This document shows, in pieces, positions 7,781 to 16,966 of a stretch of DNA of 64,000 bases. The stretch spans positions 1 to 64,000 of the forward strand of contig CAAGCW010000030.1 of the NCBI GenBank assembly GCA_900768435.1. Direction: 5' to 3'. The notes under the pieces are model-generated. The model searched no databases, was not told the origin of the DNA, and saw nothing but the letters and a program-made list of their open reading frames with translations. The DNA comes from an uncultured Collinsella sp. (GTDB lineage Bacteria > Actinomycetota > Coriobacteriia > Coriobacteriales > Coriobacteriaceae). The translations under genes and the position numbers were made by a program. The first letter of the stretch is position 1. Every line of letters starts with the position of its first letter.

Positions 7781-9856
7781 CTAACGCAGATATGCCTTGG
7801 CGTTGCTCAGGCTGTAGGCAATCGTCGAGCCGTTGTGCAGCAGCGACGACGCCTGCGGGGTAATCGCGCCGGTAATACCCAATGCCAACAGCGCCGAATT
7901 GGTGAGCATCACCTTAGAGTAGGAGCTCGTCAGACGATCAACGAGGCCCTGACTCATGCGGCGCAGGCGCACGATCGCGGCAAGATCCGTATCGGTCAGG
8001 ATGATATCGGCGACCTCCTTGGCGATGTCGCTTCCGCCACCCATCGCCAGACCCACGTCGGCCAAACCGAGCGCCGGCGAATCGTTGACGCCGTCGCCCA
8101 CCATGGCAACATGGCGCCCCTCGCTCTTAATGCGCTCCACATAGGCGTACTTGTCCTCGGGCAGCAGCTCGGCCTTAAACTCGTCGACGCCCGCCTCGCG
8201 CGCAATGCGCTCGGCCGTGCGCTCGGAATCGCCCGTGAGCATAACGACATGCTTGACGCCCAGCGCATGCAGGTCGGCGATGGCCTCACGGACCCCGGGC
8301 TTGAGCGGATCCTCGATGCCGAGCACGCCGACGACCTTGCCATCGACCGCCAGATACAGCGGCGACAGGCCCTGCATCTGGAGCTCGATTTGCTCCTTAA
8401 TGTCGGACTCGAGCTGCGCGCCCTCATCCTCGAATACAAAGTGCGCGGAACCGATGATGGCGCGACGCCCCTCAATGGACGAAGCGATGCCGTGCGCCAC
8501 GATGTACTCGACGGCGGCATGGCGCTCGCGGTGCTCGAGCCCGCGCTCGCGGGCGGCGTTGACCACGGCACGCGCCACCGGATGCGGGAAATGCTCCTCC
8601 AAGCAAGCGGCAAAGCGCAGGACCTCGTCCTCGCTCCAGCCATCGGTGGTCAGCACGCAAGCCAGGCGCGGCTGCGCCTCGGTAAGCGTGCCAGTCTTAT
8701 CAAACACAATGGTGTCGGCCTTGGCAAACGACTCAAAGTACTTCGCGCCCTTGACCATGACGCCCATCTTGGCAGCATCGCTCATGGCAGTCATGACGGC
8801 GACTGAACCCGTAAGCTTGAGTGCGCACGAGTAGTCGACCATCAGCGCCGCCGAGGTCTTGATGAGGCTGCGGGTGGTAAGCGCAACCAGGCCCGCGAGC
8901 AGGAAGTTCCACGGAACGATCTTGTTGGCGAGGTCCTCCATGTGCGACTGGCCCTCGGACTTAAGCGAGTCGGCCGTCTGCACGAGCGAGACGATCGAGC
9001 GCAGTTTGGTTTGCGCCGTATTGGCGCGCACGCGCACCAAGATGCTGCCGTCTTCCACGACGGTTCCGGCGAACACGTCGTCGCCCACGCTGCGCTCGAC
9101 GGCCAGCGGCTCGCCGGTCAGGGTCGCCTGGTTGACCATAGCGCTCCCCTGCTCGACAACACCGTCGATGCAGATGGACATGCCGGTGCGCACGGCGACC
9201 AAGTCGCCGGGCTCGAGCTCGGTGGCGGCAACGCTTACCTCGGTGTCGCCGACGACCTTTTGCGCCTTGTCGGGCACATCGAGCAGCGAGTTGATGAGCT
9301 CGTTTTCGCTCATGGCGCGGGTGTAGTCCTCGAGCAGCTCGCCCACGTTGAGCAGGAACATCGTCTGGCCCGCGGTGTCGACATCACGCTTGACGAACGA
9401 AATGCCGATGGCCGAAGCGTCGAGCACGGGAACGGTCAGGCGCGGCTGCGCGAGCTCATGAAGGGCAGCGCGCAAAAATGCCATGTAACCGGCCACGACA
9501 AACACCGCACGCAGAGGCGTCGGCAAGAACCAGCGACGTGCGTAATGGGCACCGATAAGTGTGGCAAGATCCATGACGAGCTTGTGCTTGCGTGGCTCAA
9601 GCTGCATCACGTAGCCTGTCTTTGCGTCGGCAATGGCCTGAGCGTCGAGCGCACCGACGGCGGCCAGCACGGCATCGCGGCGCGACTCGTCGTATTCGAG
9701 TGCCATCTGGCCGATGCGGCCGTAGACGCGCACCTTGTGCACGCCGTCGATGTCGCCGCCAAGCTTAAGAAGTGCATCGAGATCGCTCTCTGGCACAGGA
9801 CCCGCCAATTGAAGACGGGTCCTGCCGGGGATCTCGCTAATAATCGAGAATCTCAT
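7781..9856 (-). CDS. heavy-metal-type P1B ATPase with an unusual YSC membrane motif
   Basis: ATP-driven metal transporter of the inner membrane. The 691-residue protein has an N-terminal HMA-like fold (residues 1-80) without a CxxC metal site, the actuator TGEP (247-250), the phosphorylated Asp386 in DKTGTLT, HPVARAV in the nucleotide domain and GDGVNDSPAL. The membrane metal motif, normally CPC, SPC or TPC, reads DYSCALK (341-347), so the proline is replaced by serine. The metal cannot be assigned. The gene follows a small DUF6110-like gene by 18 nt and is probably co-transcribed with it. Confidence 0.88.
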   Translation of the reverse strand: MRFSIISEIPGRTRLQLAGPVPESDLDALLKLGGDIDGVHKVRVYGRIGQMALEYDESRRDAVLAAVGALDAQAIADAKTGYVMQLEPRKHKLVMDLATLIGAHYARRWFLPTPLRAVFVVAGYMAFLRAALHELAQPRLTVPVLDASAIGISFVKRDVDTAGQTMFLLNVGELLEDYTRAMSENELINSLLDVPDKAQKVVGDTEVSVAATELEPGDLVAVRTGMSICIDGVVEQGSAMVNQATLTGEPLAVERSVGDDVFAGTVVEDGSILVRVRANTAQTKLRSIVSLVQTADSLKSEGQSHMEDLANKIVPWNFLLAGLVALTTRSLIKTSAALMVDYSCALKLTGSVAVMTAMSDAAKMGVMVKGAKYFESFAKADTIVFDKTGTLTEAQPRLACVLTTDGWSEDEVLRFAACLEEHFPHPVARAVVNAARERGLEHRERHAAVEYIVAHGIASSIEGRRAIIGSAHFVFEDEGAQLESDIKEQIELQMQGLSPLYLAVDGKVVGVLGIEDPLKPGVREAIADLHALGVKHVVMLTGDSERTAERIAREAGVDEFKAELLPEDKYAYVERIKSEGRHVAMVGDGVNDSPALGLADVGLAMGGGSDIAKEVADIILTDTDLAAIVRLRRMSQGLVDRLTSSYSKVMLTNSALLALGITGAITPQASSLLHNGSTIAYSLSNAKAYLR

Positions 9857-9874
9857 AGTTTGTGCCTGGGAGCG

Positions 9875-10120
9875 TTACTCGGCTGCCTCGTCAGCAGCGG
9901 CCTCGCTCTGGGTGATGTAAGCAGCCTCGGCAACCATGTCGTCGACATTAGCCTTGGCCTGCTCGACCATGTCCTGGTAGCCGTTCTTGATGCGCATGCC
10001 GCACGCGATACCCTGCACGCAGGCATTCTTGACCGGAGCGCTGGTAAGCAGCTTGATGCCGGCCGTGCCAAGCAGAAAACCGCCACCGACAAGCAGGGTA
10101 TTGAACGTCGACTTCTTCAT
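9875..10120 (-). CDS. DUF6110-like small membrane protein
   Basis: 81 residues. Start MKKSTFNTLLVGGG at 10120 is chosen for its GGGAGAAG ribosome site. A hydrophobic glycine-rich segment (about residues 8-25) is followed by SAPVKNACVQGIACGMRIKNGYQDMVEQAKANVDDMVAEA, a pattern I associate with DUF6110 proteins found next to metal P-type ATPases. Two cysteines lie in the ACVQGIAC stretch. Likely an accessory to the downstream ATPase, but the function is unknown. Confidence 0.7.
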   Translation of the reverse strand: MKKSTFNTLLVGGGFLLGTAGIKLLTSAPVKNACVQGIACGMRIKNGYQDMVEQAKANVDDMVAEAAYITQSEAAADEAAE

Positions 10121-10290
10121 GTTGCTTCTCCCTTTTGCCGCATTGGACGCGGCATGGTGCTTCAGCACCCGAGTAAACAAGTTTGCTCGAGCACGCTTTT
10201 GAAATATCTCAATTTTATCTAACTATCTAGGTCAGCCATGGCTAACCTTTTGATAATTAACGATGCGGAGTAACCGATTGTCAATGTGAG

Positions 10291-10307
10291 AAAGGGACTG
10301 TCCCTTT
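10291..10307. repeat. GGGACTGTCCC-type palindrome
   Basis: AAAGGGACTGTCCCTTT, 8-bp arms on one central base, just past the stop of the ABC exporter gene at 10316. Similar cores occur at 15029-15055 and 47533-47570. Confidence 0.6.
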
Positions 10308-10315
10308 GCCCCTTC

Positions 10316-12073
10316 TTACAACTGCCAGGTAGCTGCTTCCTTTTGCAGCGCCACCATGCGGGCGAATTCTCCACCTGCCGCCTTGAGCTGCGCCGGAGTG
10401 CCCTGCTCGGCAACCACACCATCCTTGAGTACAACGATTTTGTCGGCATTTTCTACCGTGCGCATACGGTGGGCGATCACGATAACCGTCTTGCCTGCAA
10501 GCAGGCGGGAGAGCGCCTGCTGCACCACGGTCTCGTTCTCCACATCCAGGCTCGCCGTCGCCTCGTCCAGCAACACGATCGGCACGTCTTTAAGCAACGC
10601 ACGGGCGATTGAAATGCGCTGACGCTCGCCGCCGGAGAGTTTAGACCCGTTCTCGCCGATCATGGTGTCGTAGCCCTGCGGCATGCGGCTTACAAACTCG
10701 TCGCAGTTGGCGGCACGCGCGGCGGCAAGCACTTCCTCATCGGTGGCATCGCGACGGCCAAGGCGGATGTTTCCCATCACCGTGTCGTCAAAGAGCAGCA
10801 CGTCTTGAAACACAATGGCATAGTCGCGCAGCAGCACCTCGGGGTCCACGCTCGCAACATCCACGCCACCCACGGTAACCGTGCCTTCGGTGGCGTCCCA
10901 AAAGCGCGCGGCCAGGCGGCTCACCGTGGACTTACCGGAGCCCGAAGGACCGACCAATGCCGTGACTTCGCCTTCCTTGGCGGTAAAGCTCACATCGGTC
11001 AGGACCTTCTCGCCAGCTCGGCCGTCCTCGCCCGCGCCATAGCCAAATGCCACGTGATCGAACACCACATCGTGGCCTACGGGCTCAAACTGCTCGCTGC
11101 CCCGCGCCACGGGCTCTTCCATGATGGAACGCATGCGCTTGGCCGACGACTCGGCGGCAAACAGCTCGGACATCAGCATCAGCGCCTGATCAAAGGGCGC
11201 ATAGATGCGGCTCACCATGAGCAGGAAGGCAAACATCACCAAAAAGTCGACCCGGCCGGAGGCGACCATCGCAGCGCCCGTGACCAACGTGGTGGCAATC
11301 CCCAGGCGCAGGATGGCAAAGGCGGAGTTGACCAAAAGTCCGTTAGCGAGCTCGCCTCTGGTGGTCTCGCGCTCCTCGGCATCGATCACGGCGTTGAGCC
11401 CCTCAAGATAATAGGCCTCCTGGTTGGTGGCGCGGATCTCGCGCACGCAGTCGAGCGTCTCCTGGATCGCCTCGGTAACCTTGACCTTCTCGGCACGCAC
11501 ATGGTCGAACACCGGGATCATGGGGCCGCGCGTCAGATACAGCACGGCAAAGGCCACGGGAACGCTCCAAAACGCCGCAATCGCCAGCTGCCAGCAAAAG
11601 AACAGCGACGCCACGAACACAATGACGCTTGCGATGATGGCACCCCAAAGCTCTCCCAGCACGTGGCTGTAGGCGTGCTCCATGGCCTGGACGTCACCCA
11701 TGATGGTCTCGGTTAAATCGGCCAGATCACGACGACCAAAAAACGACAGCGGCAGTTTGCGCAGGCGCTCGGCAATCTCCATACGCTGCTTGCCGCACTC
11801 CTCGTAAAAGATGCAGTAGGTGTAGTAATACTGCTGCCAGTTAGAGGCAAAGAGCAACACGAAAAAGACCAGGAGGCCGCCCACAATCGGCAGGGCATCC
11901 GGCAGGTCGGCACCGGTGGCGAGATGTTCGACAAAACCGGCCATGACCAGGAACAATAAGCCCATGCCGGCCATGGTAATGAGATTGGTGAGCGCGGTCC
12001 AGAAAATGCCGCGTTTTACGCCGGCGACGCCTTTATCGGATAGGAAGTACTTCTTTTGGAATGAGGCGAACAT
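10316..12073 (-). CDS. ABC exporter half-transporter (membrane-ATPase fusion), second subunit
   Basis: 585 residues: a six-helix exporter membrane domain (about 20-310) and a C-terminal ATPase with Walker A GPSGSGKST, signature LSGGERQRISIARALL, Walker B VLLDEATASLD and the H-loop IAHRM. The ATG follows the stop of the upstream half-transporter with no gap, so the two very probably form a heterodimer. Substrate unknown; drugs, lipids, peptides or siderophores are possible. An AraC-type regulator divergent from the pair may control it. Confidence 0.9.
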   Translation of the reverse strand: MFASFQKKYFLSDKGVAGVKRGIFWTALTNLITMAGMGLLFLVMAGFVEHLATGADLPDALPIVGGLLVFFVLLFASNWQQYYYTYCIFYEECGKQRMEIAERLRKLPLSFFGRRDLADLTETIMGDVQAMEHAYSHVLGELWGAIIASVIVFVASLFFCWQLAIAAFWSVPVAFAVLYLTRGPMIPVFDHVRAEKVKVTEAIQETLDCVREIRATNQEAYYLEGLNAVIDAEERETTRGELANGLLVNSAFAILRLGIATTLVTGAAMVASGRVDFLVMFAFLLMVSRIYAPFDQALMLMSELFAAESSAKRMRSIMEEPVARGSEQFEPVGHDVVFDHVAFGYGAGEDGRAGEKVLTDVSFTAKEGEVTALVGPSGSGKSTVSRLAARFWDATEGTVTVGGVDVASVDPEVLLRDYAIVFQDVLLFDDTVMGNIRLGRRDATDEEVLAAARAANCDEFVSRMPQGYDTMIGENGSKLSGGERQRISIARALLKDVPIVLLDEATASLDVENETVVQQALSRLLAGKTVIVIAHRMRTVENADKIVVLKDGVVAEQGTPAQLKAAGGEFARMVALQKEAATWQL

Positions 12074-13897
12074 TTAGGCCTCGCCTCCCTTCGTGACGGC
12101 GGCATCCGCGGCAGCAGTGATCTTCCAGCTCGCGGCCTGTTCGTATTCGGCCCACATCTTGGCGTATAGACCGTTTTGGGACAGCAGCTCGGCATGGGTG
12201 CCAGTCTCCTGCACGCTACCTTGGTTGAGCACCACGATTTGGTCTGCGCCCACTACAGTCGAGAGTCGGTGCGCAATCATAATGACCGTGCGACCCGCTG
12301 CCAGCTTGCTAAAGGCGCGCTGGATGAGCGCCTCGTTCTCGGGATCGGCAAACGCCGTGGCCTCATCGAGCACCACGATAGGCGCGTCTTTAAGGATCGC
12401 GCGGGCGAGTGCCACGCGCTGGACCTCGCCACCCGAAAGGTACGCCCCGCCGGCGCCGAGCATGGTGTCGATGCCCTGCGGGAGCTTGGCCACGATATCG
12501 TCGCACTGGGCCGCGGAGAGGGCCGCGCGCACTTCGTCGTCAGTGGCTCCAGGCTTGGAGGCGCGCACGTTATCGGCAAGTGTTTGGCGGAACAGCTGGT
12601 TGGTCTGAAACACAAAGGCGACCTGGTCCATAAGCTCGTGCGGGTCCATGTCACGAACGTCTACGCCGCCTACGAGCACACGACCTGCGGAAACATCCCA
12701 AAAACGCGGAATCAGGCTGGCGCAGGTTGACTTACCGCCGCCCGAGGGACCCACCAGCGCGAGGGTGCTACCTGCGGAAACGCTAAAGCTCACATGGTTG
12801 ACGGCAGGTGCTTCGGCACCTTCGTACGTAAAGCTCACGTCCTCAAATCGCACGTCGCCGCCGGCAGGGTGCTTGGGTTGGGCGGGCACGGAGAGCTGCT
12901 TGGAATCCATGACGCTTCGAATGCGAGCCAGCGAATCGGCACTCATCTGAGACGCCTCGCCCACAAACATGAGCTTGGTCATGGCCGTCGGCACCACGGC
13001 CGAAAAGATCGCGTAAAACGTAAAGTTGACCATAAAGTGCGCGAAGTCCGTCTCGCCCGGCGCCAACAACAACGCCACGGGCAAAAGGAATGCCACAAGG
13101 CCGTTGAGCGCGGTAAGGTTGAGCACCTGCGGACCTCGGCAGAACGTACCCGCATAGTTTTGCGCCATGTCGGCGTACTCGGCAATCGCATCGTGGAAAG
13201 CCTTAAAGGAGTAGACCGTCTGCTGGAACACCTTGACCACGGGGATGCCGCGTACATATTCGGTGCCGGTCTTGTTCATCTTGACCAGCGCGCCCATGTA
13301 AGCCTTCATAAACTCGGCGCCCTTGCCGCTCATCATGGTGGCCATGGCGCAAAACGAAACGACGACCGAGATTAAGCATGCCGCGCCCAAACGCCAATCG
13401 AGGGCGAAAAGCAACACGAGCAGGCCCACGACCATGGCGGTGGCGCCGGCAATATCGGGCAGCATGTGTGCGAGCAGCGTCTCGGTAGAGGCGGCGCAGC
13501 CGTCTACGATACGGCGCAGCTCACCGGTGGCGTGCGTGTCAAAGTAGCCGAGCGGCAGCTTAAGCAGATGCTCGCTCGTAGTCTTGCGGATATTGGACGC
13601 GCAGCGAAACGCGGACAGGTGCGTGCACATGAGTCCCACGAAATAAACCACGATGCTCGCCAGGGCAAAACCGACGGCCCACCAACCATACATCGCGATA
13701 TCGCAGGCTTCGCTCCAGTTAGGTGCCACGGCGATCAGATCGCGCGCGACAAGCCAAATGCACACGAACGGGCCAAAGCTCAGCAGCTGCGAGAGCGCCG
13801 AGAGGGCCATGCCCAAATATGTTAGGAATTTACGGTCGCCGGCATATGCAAGTAGCTCGCCGATGCCGCCACCTTCCTTTTTCGATCCCTTTGCCAT
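12074..13897 (-). CDS. ABC exporter half-transporter, first subunit
   Basis: 608 residues with an exporter membrane domain (about 25-320) and an ATPase domain: Walker A GPSGGGKST, signature LSGGEVQRVALARAIL, Walker B VVLDEATAFAD. The start MAKGSKKEGGG at 13897 has AAAGGAA upstream; the longer open frame to 14365 overlaps the divergent regulator and is unlikely. The Walker B aspartate is followed by Ala-Thr-Ala-Phe-Ala-Asp, so the usual SALD is altered, as in some siderophore-type exporters (YbtP/YbtQ-like). First gene of the pair. Confidence 0.9.
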   Translation of the reverse strand: MAKGSKKEGGGIGELLAYAGDRKFLTYLGMALSALSQLLSFGPFVCIWLVARDLIAVAPNWSEACDIAMYGWWAVGFALASIVVYFVGLMCTHLSAFRCASNIRKTTSEHLLKLPLGYFDTHATGELRRIVDGCAASTETLLAHMLPDIAGATAMVVGLLVLLFALDWRLGAACLISVVVSFCAMATMMSGKGAEFMKAYMGALVKMNKTGTEYVRGIPVVKVFQQTVYSFKAFHDAIAEYADMAQNYAGTFCRGPQVLNLTALNGLVAFLLPVALLLAPGETDFAHFMVNFTFYAIFSAVVPTAMTKLMFVGEASQMSADSLARIRSVMDSKQLSVPAQPKHPAGGDVRFEDVSFTYEGAEAPAVNHVSFSVSAGSTLALVGPSGGGKSTCASLIPRFWDVSAGRVLVGGVDVRDMDPHELMDQVAFVFQTNQLFRQTLADNVRASKPGATDDEVRAALSAAQCDDIVAKLPQGIDTMLGAGGAYLSGGEVQRVALARAILKDAPIVVLDEATAFADPENEALIQRAFSKLAAGRTVIMIAHRLSTVVGADQIVVLNQGSVQETGTHAELLSQNGLYAKMWAEYEQAASWKITAAADAAVTKGGEA

Positions 13898-14017
13898 GAG
13901 ATTCCTTTCTAACGGCTTGAGAGTTAACCGTAAGAAACTTATCATGGGCGTGTTAGCCAAGGCACACAATTGGGCCAGGCGTGGACGTTTTCGCAAATGA
14001 AGGGGACGCTTTTGAAA

Positions 14018-15016
14018 ATGCGGCGGGCGGCAACCGATATAACCGAGCTCTACGCACCGCAATTTGAGCAGTTTGGCCTGCAGCTTTCCGGCAAGGGCAC
14101 CGTCTTTACCGGTGAGGTGGCAAACGATCGGGCACACGGACGCGCATGGATCATGCCCCTCTCCCCCACCTGCATCGTCATGGAGCATTTCATTACCCCG
14201 ACGCACGATATGTACCTGGCCGAATACACACCCGAACCGTATGCATGCGTGAGCGAAGTCAGCGCGCCCACGCTCATGTGCATGCCCGAGGCTGGCATAA
14301 CGCCTGCGAACCTTAAACCCTTGCATGGACCGTGGCCAAACAATGCCGTGTGCAGCTTTATCCAAGATAGCTGCGGCGAGGAACTAAGCCCGCTGTTTGC
14401 AGGACAGCTTTATCACTCGCGCTCGGTGCTCTTTTTGCCTGGATATTTTGACGAACTGGAGCACCGCTATCCCACCGAGTTCGCAGGGGTCTTTGAGGCG
14501 TTTGCCGAGCCATGGCACGAGGAAGCGACGTCCGCCATCTGCCACACGTTGCGCAGGATTAACGAGGACCGCGCCCGCACCGCAGGCGGACACGTCTATA
14601 TGCAGGGCATCGTAGAGACCATGGTCGCGGAGCTCGCCTGTTCGCGCGCGGCCCACAAGCAGGCGCGGCAGGCGGCAGACACACGCGCCAGCGTGACCAT
14701 TGCCGAGGAAGCGACGAGCCTTGTAGAACACTCGCTCGACAAGGGCAAACATGTGGGTATCAACGAGGTGGCCGAGAGGCTCTACACAAGCCGCTCCAAG
14801 CTATGCGCCACCTTTAAGGCCCAAACTGGCGAGTCCCTGGGCGCCTACATTCGCAGACGCCGTATGGAGCGAGCACAGGACCTTTTGGCCGATAGCGCGC
14901 TCACGATAGCGCAGGTCGCAGAGCGTCTAGGCTACCCTCAGCAGGCCGCCTTCGCCCAAGCCTTCAAGCAACACACCGGCACCACCCCCACCGCTTGGCG
15001 TTCCCAGTATCAATAA
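14018..15016 (+). CDS. AraC-family transcriptional regulator
   Basis: About 332 residues. The C-terminal 90 residues hold two helix-turn-helix units: VGINEVAERLYTSRSKLCATFK and LTIAQVAERLGYPQQAAFAQAFK, ending in TPTAWRSQYQ. The N-terminal part (1-220) would be the sensor but has no motif I can name. Start uncertain: this ATG has AAGGGGA about 12 nt upstream; an ATG at 13997 and a TTG at 13970 are in frame. Divergent from the ABC exporter pair, so it probably activates or represses it. Confidence 0.85.
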   Translation: MRRAATDITELYAPQFEQFGLQLSGKGTVFTGEVANDRAHGRAWIMPLSPTCIVMEHFITPTHDMYLAEYTPEPYACVSEVSAPTLMCMPEAGITPANLKPLHGPWPNNAVCSFIQDSCGEELSPLFAGQLYHSRSVLFLPGYFDELEHRYPTEFAGVFEAFAEPWHEEATSAICHTLRRINEDRARTAGGHVYMQGIVETMVAELACSRAAHKQARQAADTRASVTIAEEATSLVEHSLDKGKHVGINEVAERLYTSRSKLCATFKAQTGESLGAYIRRRRMERAQDLLADSALTIAQVAERLGYPQQAAFAQAFKQHTGTTPTAWRSQYQ

Positions 15017-15028
15017 GGAGACGACAAT

Positions 15029-15055
15029 GTGACAAAGGGACAGTCCCTTTGTCAC
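15029..15055. repeat. 27-bp perfect palindrome, GGGACTGTCCC family
   Basis: GTGACAAAGGGAC, one A, GTCCCTTTGTCAC. It begins 12 nt past the AraC gene stop and shares its core with 10291-10307 and 47533-47570. It may act as a bidirectional 3-prime-end hairpin. Confidence 0.7.
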
Positions 15056-15060
15056 ATCTA

Positions 15061-15091
15061 CAAAAATGGGCGCGCCGACGGCGCGCCCATT
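15061..15091 (-). terminator. terminator of the gatCAB operon
   Basis: Perfect 12-bp stem AATGGGCGCGCC / GGCGCGCCCATT with a 3-nt loop; the minus strand continues TTTTTG. It lies 200 nt past gatB, beyond the large inverted repeat. Confidence 0.8.
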
Positions 15092-15141
15092 CACCAAATT
15101 CCATTCAGCCCACCTGACCCGAAAGGCCGAGTCGTCAGGGT

Positions 15142-15280
15142 GCGGAAGGCCCCCGGAGCGGCGGGGCGCTTACTCAAAATGAGTTCCGCATGCAAAGAAG
15201 GCCACTTAATGTGGCCTTCGTCTTGCATAGGACTGTTTGAAATTTTGAGCAAGCGCCCCGCCGCTCCGGGGGCCTTCCGC
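15142..15280. repeat. large nested inverted repeat after gatB
   Basis: Outer arms of 39 bp (15142-15180 and 15242-15280) match with a single mismatch. Inside is a second hairpin (15190-15228) with core GAAGGCCAC-TTAAT-GTGGCCTTC and outer ATGCAA/TTGCAT. The left arm includes GGCCCCCGGAGCGGCGGGGC. It begins 10 bp past the gatB stop. No gene is inside it. Confidence 0.9.
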
Positions 15281-15289
15281 GCCCGTGCG

Positions 15290-16966
15290 TTACGCGAGCG
15301 CCTTTCTCAGCAACTCGTTGAAGAGCTTCGGGTTGCCCTTGCCGCGGCTCGCCTTCATGCACTGGCCAACCAAAAAGCCGATGACCTTCTGGTTGCCGTC
15401 ACGATACTGCTGCGCCTGATCGGCACAGTTAGCCAGCACCTCATCCACAATCGGCTGCAGTGCGCCGGCATCGCTCACCTGGCGCATACCGCGCTCGTCG
15501 ACGATCTTGTTGGGGTCGTCGCCGGTCTGGGCCATGGCCTCAAAGACCTCGTGCGCCTGGTTGGAGCTGATGGCATCGGTCGCCAGCAGCTTGGCCAGCG
15601 CCGCCACCTGAGCCGGCGCGATACCGGACTCGGCGAGCGAAACGCCTGCGCCCTTAAGGTAGGCGATCATCTCGTTCACCAGCAGGTTTGCGACCGTCTG
15701 GGCCTCCTTACCAGCCATACCGGCAGCAGCGGCCTCAAAAAAGTCGGCAAACTCGGGGTCGCCGGCAATCTGCTCGGCGTCGGCCGTCTTAATGCCAAAG
15801 TCGGCCTCAAAACGGGCGCACTTGGCATCGGGCAGCTCGGGGATCTCGCCACGGCAACGGTCGATAAACTCATCGTCCAGATCGAACGGCGCCAGGTCGG
15901 GATCGGGGAACAGGCGATAGTCGTCTGCCGTCTCCTTCACGCGCATGACCACGGTGCGCTTGCGGCTGGGCTCCCAGTGGCGGGTCTCCTGATAGATGAT
16001 GCCGCCTTCCTCGAGTACCTCGGCCTGGCGGCAAATCTCGTAGGCAAGGCCGTCATGCAGGCTCTTAAACGAGTTGAGGTTCTTGAGCTCGGTCTTGGTG
16101 CCCAGCTTGGTCTCGCCGCGGCGACGCAGGCTCACGTTGCCGTCGCAGCGCATGGAGCCCTTCTCCATGGAGCAGTCGGAAATGCCCAGCGTCACAAAGA
16201 TGCGACGGAGCTTCTCCATAAACAGGCGAGCCTCCTCGGGCGTGCGCAGATCGGGCTCAGTCACGAGCTCAATCAGCGGCGTGCCGCAGCGGTTGTAGTC
16301 GACGAGCGACTCGGCCGCGGCGGTAATGCGGCCCTCGGCGCCACCCACGTGGACCATCTTGGCGGCGTCCTCCTCCATGTGGATGCGCAGGATGCGGATG
16401 GGCACCGTGTAGGAACCGTCCTCGCGACGCTCGGGCATCTGCAGGTTGGACGCATCGTAGCTGGCCAGGTGACCAGCGCGCTGGTTGCCCTCGCGCATGG
16501 TCGACGTCATGGACGTGGACAGGCCCTCGGCGTTGGCCGAGGCGCTCGCCAGGCTCTGGGCCTCGGCCTCGCCAAACGCGCAGTCGGGGCGCTCGGCGGC
16601 ACCGCGACCGGTCACGTCCAGGTCCAGGTGACCGTACATGGCAAAGGCGACCGGACCCTGCGTGGTCTGGAAGTTCTTGGCCATATCGGGATAGAAGTAG
16701 TGCTTGCGGTAGAACATCGAGTGGCGCTGGATCTCGCAGTTGGTGGCCAGACCCGCCTTGACGATGCTCTCGATGGCGCGCTTGTTGGGCACCGGCAGGG
16801 CGCCGGGCAGGCCCAGACACACCGGGCACACGTTGGCGTTGGGCTCGTCATCGTGGCTGAGCTTGCAGTTGCAGAACATCTTGGTATCGAGTGCGGTGAG
16901 CTCGGTGTGGATCTCCAGGCCGATTACGGCCTCCCAATCCTGCAGGACCTCGGAAAGCTCCTTCAT
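15290..16966 (-). CDS. gatB: Asp-tRNA(Asn)/Glu-tRNA(Gln) amidotransferase subunit B
   Basis: Activates the misacylated Glu-tRNA(Gln) or Asp-tRNA(Asn) and amidates it with ammonia from GatA. The 558-residue protein begins WEAVIGLEIHTEL, has the Zn and active-site blocks FCNC and CPVCLGLPGALPV, the RKHYFYPDMAKNFQ segment and a C-terminal helical tRNA-binding YqeY-like tail. Its ATG overlaps the gatA stop by 1 nt. A normal-length member of the gatCAB operon. Confidence 0.97.
   Translation of the reverse strand: MKELSEVLQDWEAVIGLEIHTELTALDTKMFCNCKLSHDDEPNANVCPVCLGLPGALPVPNKRAIESIVKAGLATNCEIQRHSMFYRKHYFYPDMAKNFQTTQGPVAFAMYGHLDLDVTGRGAAERPDCAFGEAEAQSLASASANAEGLSTSMTSTMREGNQRAGHLASYDASNLQMPERREDGSYTVPIRILRIHMEEDAAKMVHVGGAEGRITAAAESLVDYNRCGTPLIELVTEPDLRTPEEARLFMEKLRRIFVTLGISDCSMEKGSMRCDGNVSLRRRGETKLGTKTELKNLNSFKSLHDGLAYEICRQAEVLEEGGIIYQETRHWEPSRKRTVVMRVKETADDYRLFPDPDLAPFDLDDEFIDRCRGEIPELPDAKCARFEADFGIKTADAEQIAGDPEFADFFEAAAAGMAGKEAQTVANLLVNEMIAYLKGAGVSLAESGIAPAQVAALAKLLATDAISSNQAHEVFEAMAQTGDDPNKIVDERGMRQVSDAGALQPIVDEVLANCADQAQQYRDGNQKVIGFLVGQCMKASRGKGNPKLFNELLRKALA

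Noticed and set aside
10200..10262. DtxR/IdeR-type iron box upstream of the DUF6110 gene
   Set aside because: TTAGATA- and CTAGGT-like half-sites are present in an AT-rich stretch but do not form a palindrome close enough to the consensus.
12074..14365. 763-residue frame for the first ABC subunit of the 10-14 kb pair
   Set aside because: The extension overlaps the divergent AraC gene. MAKGSKKEGGG at 13897 has a ribosome site and fits the family.
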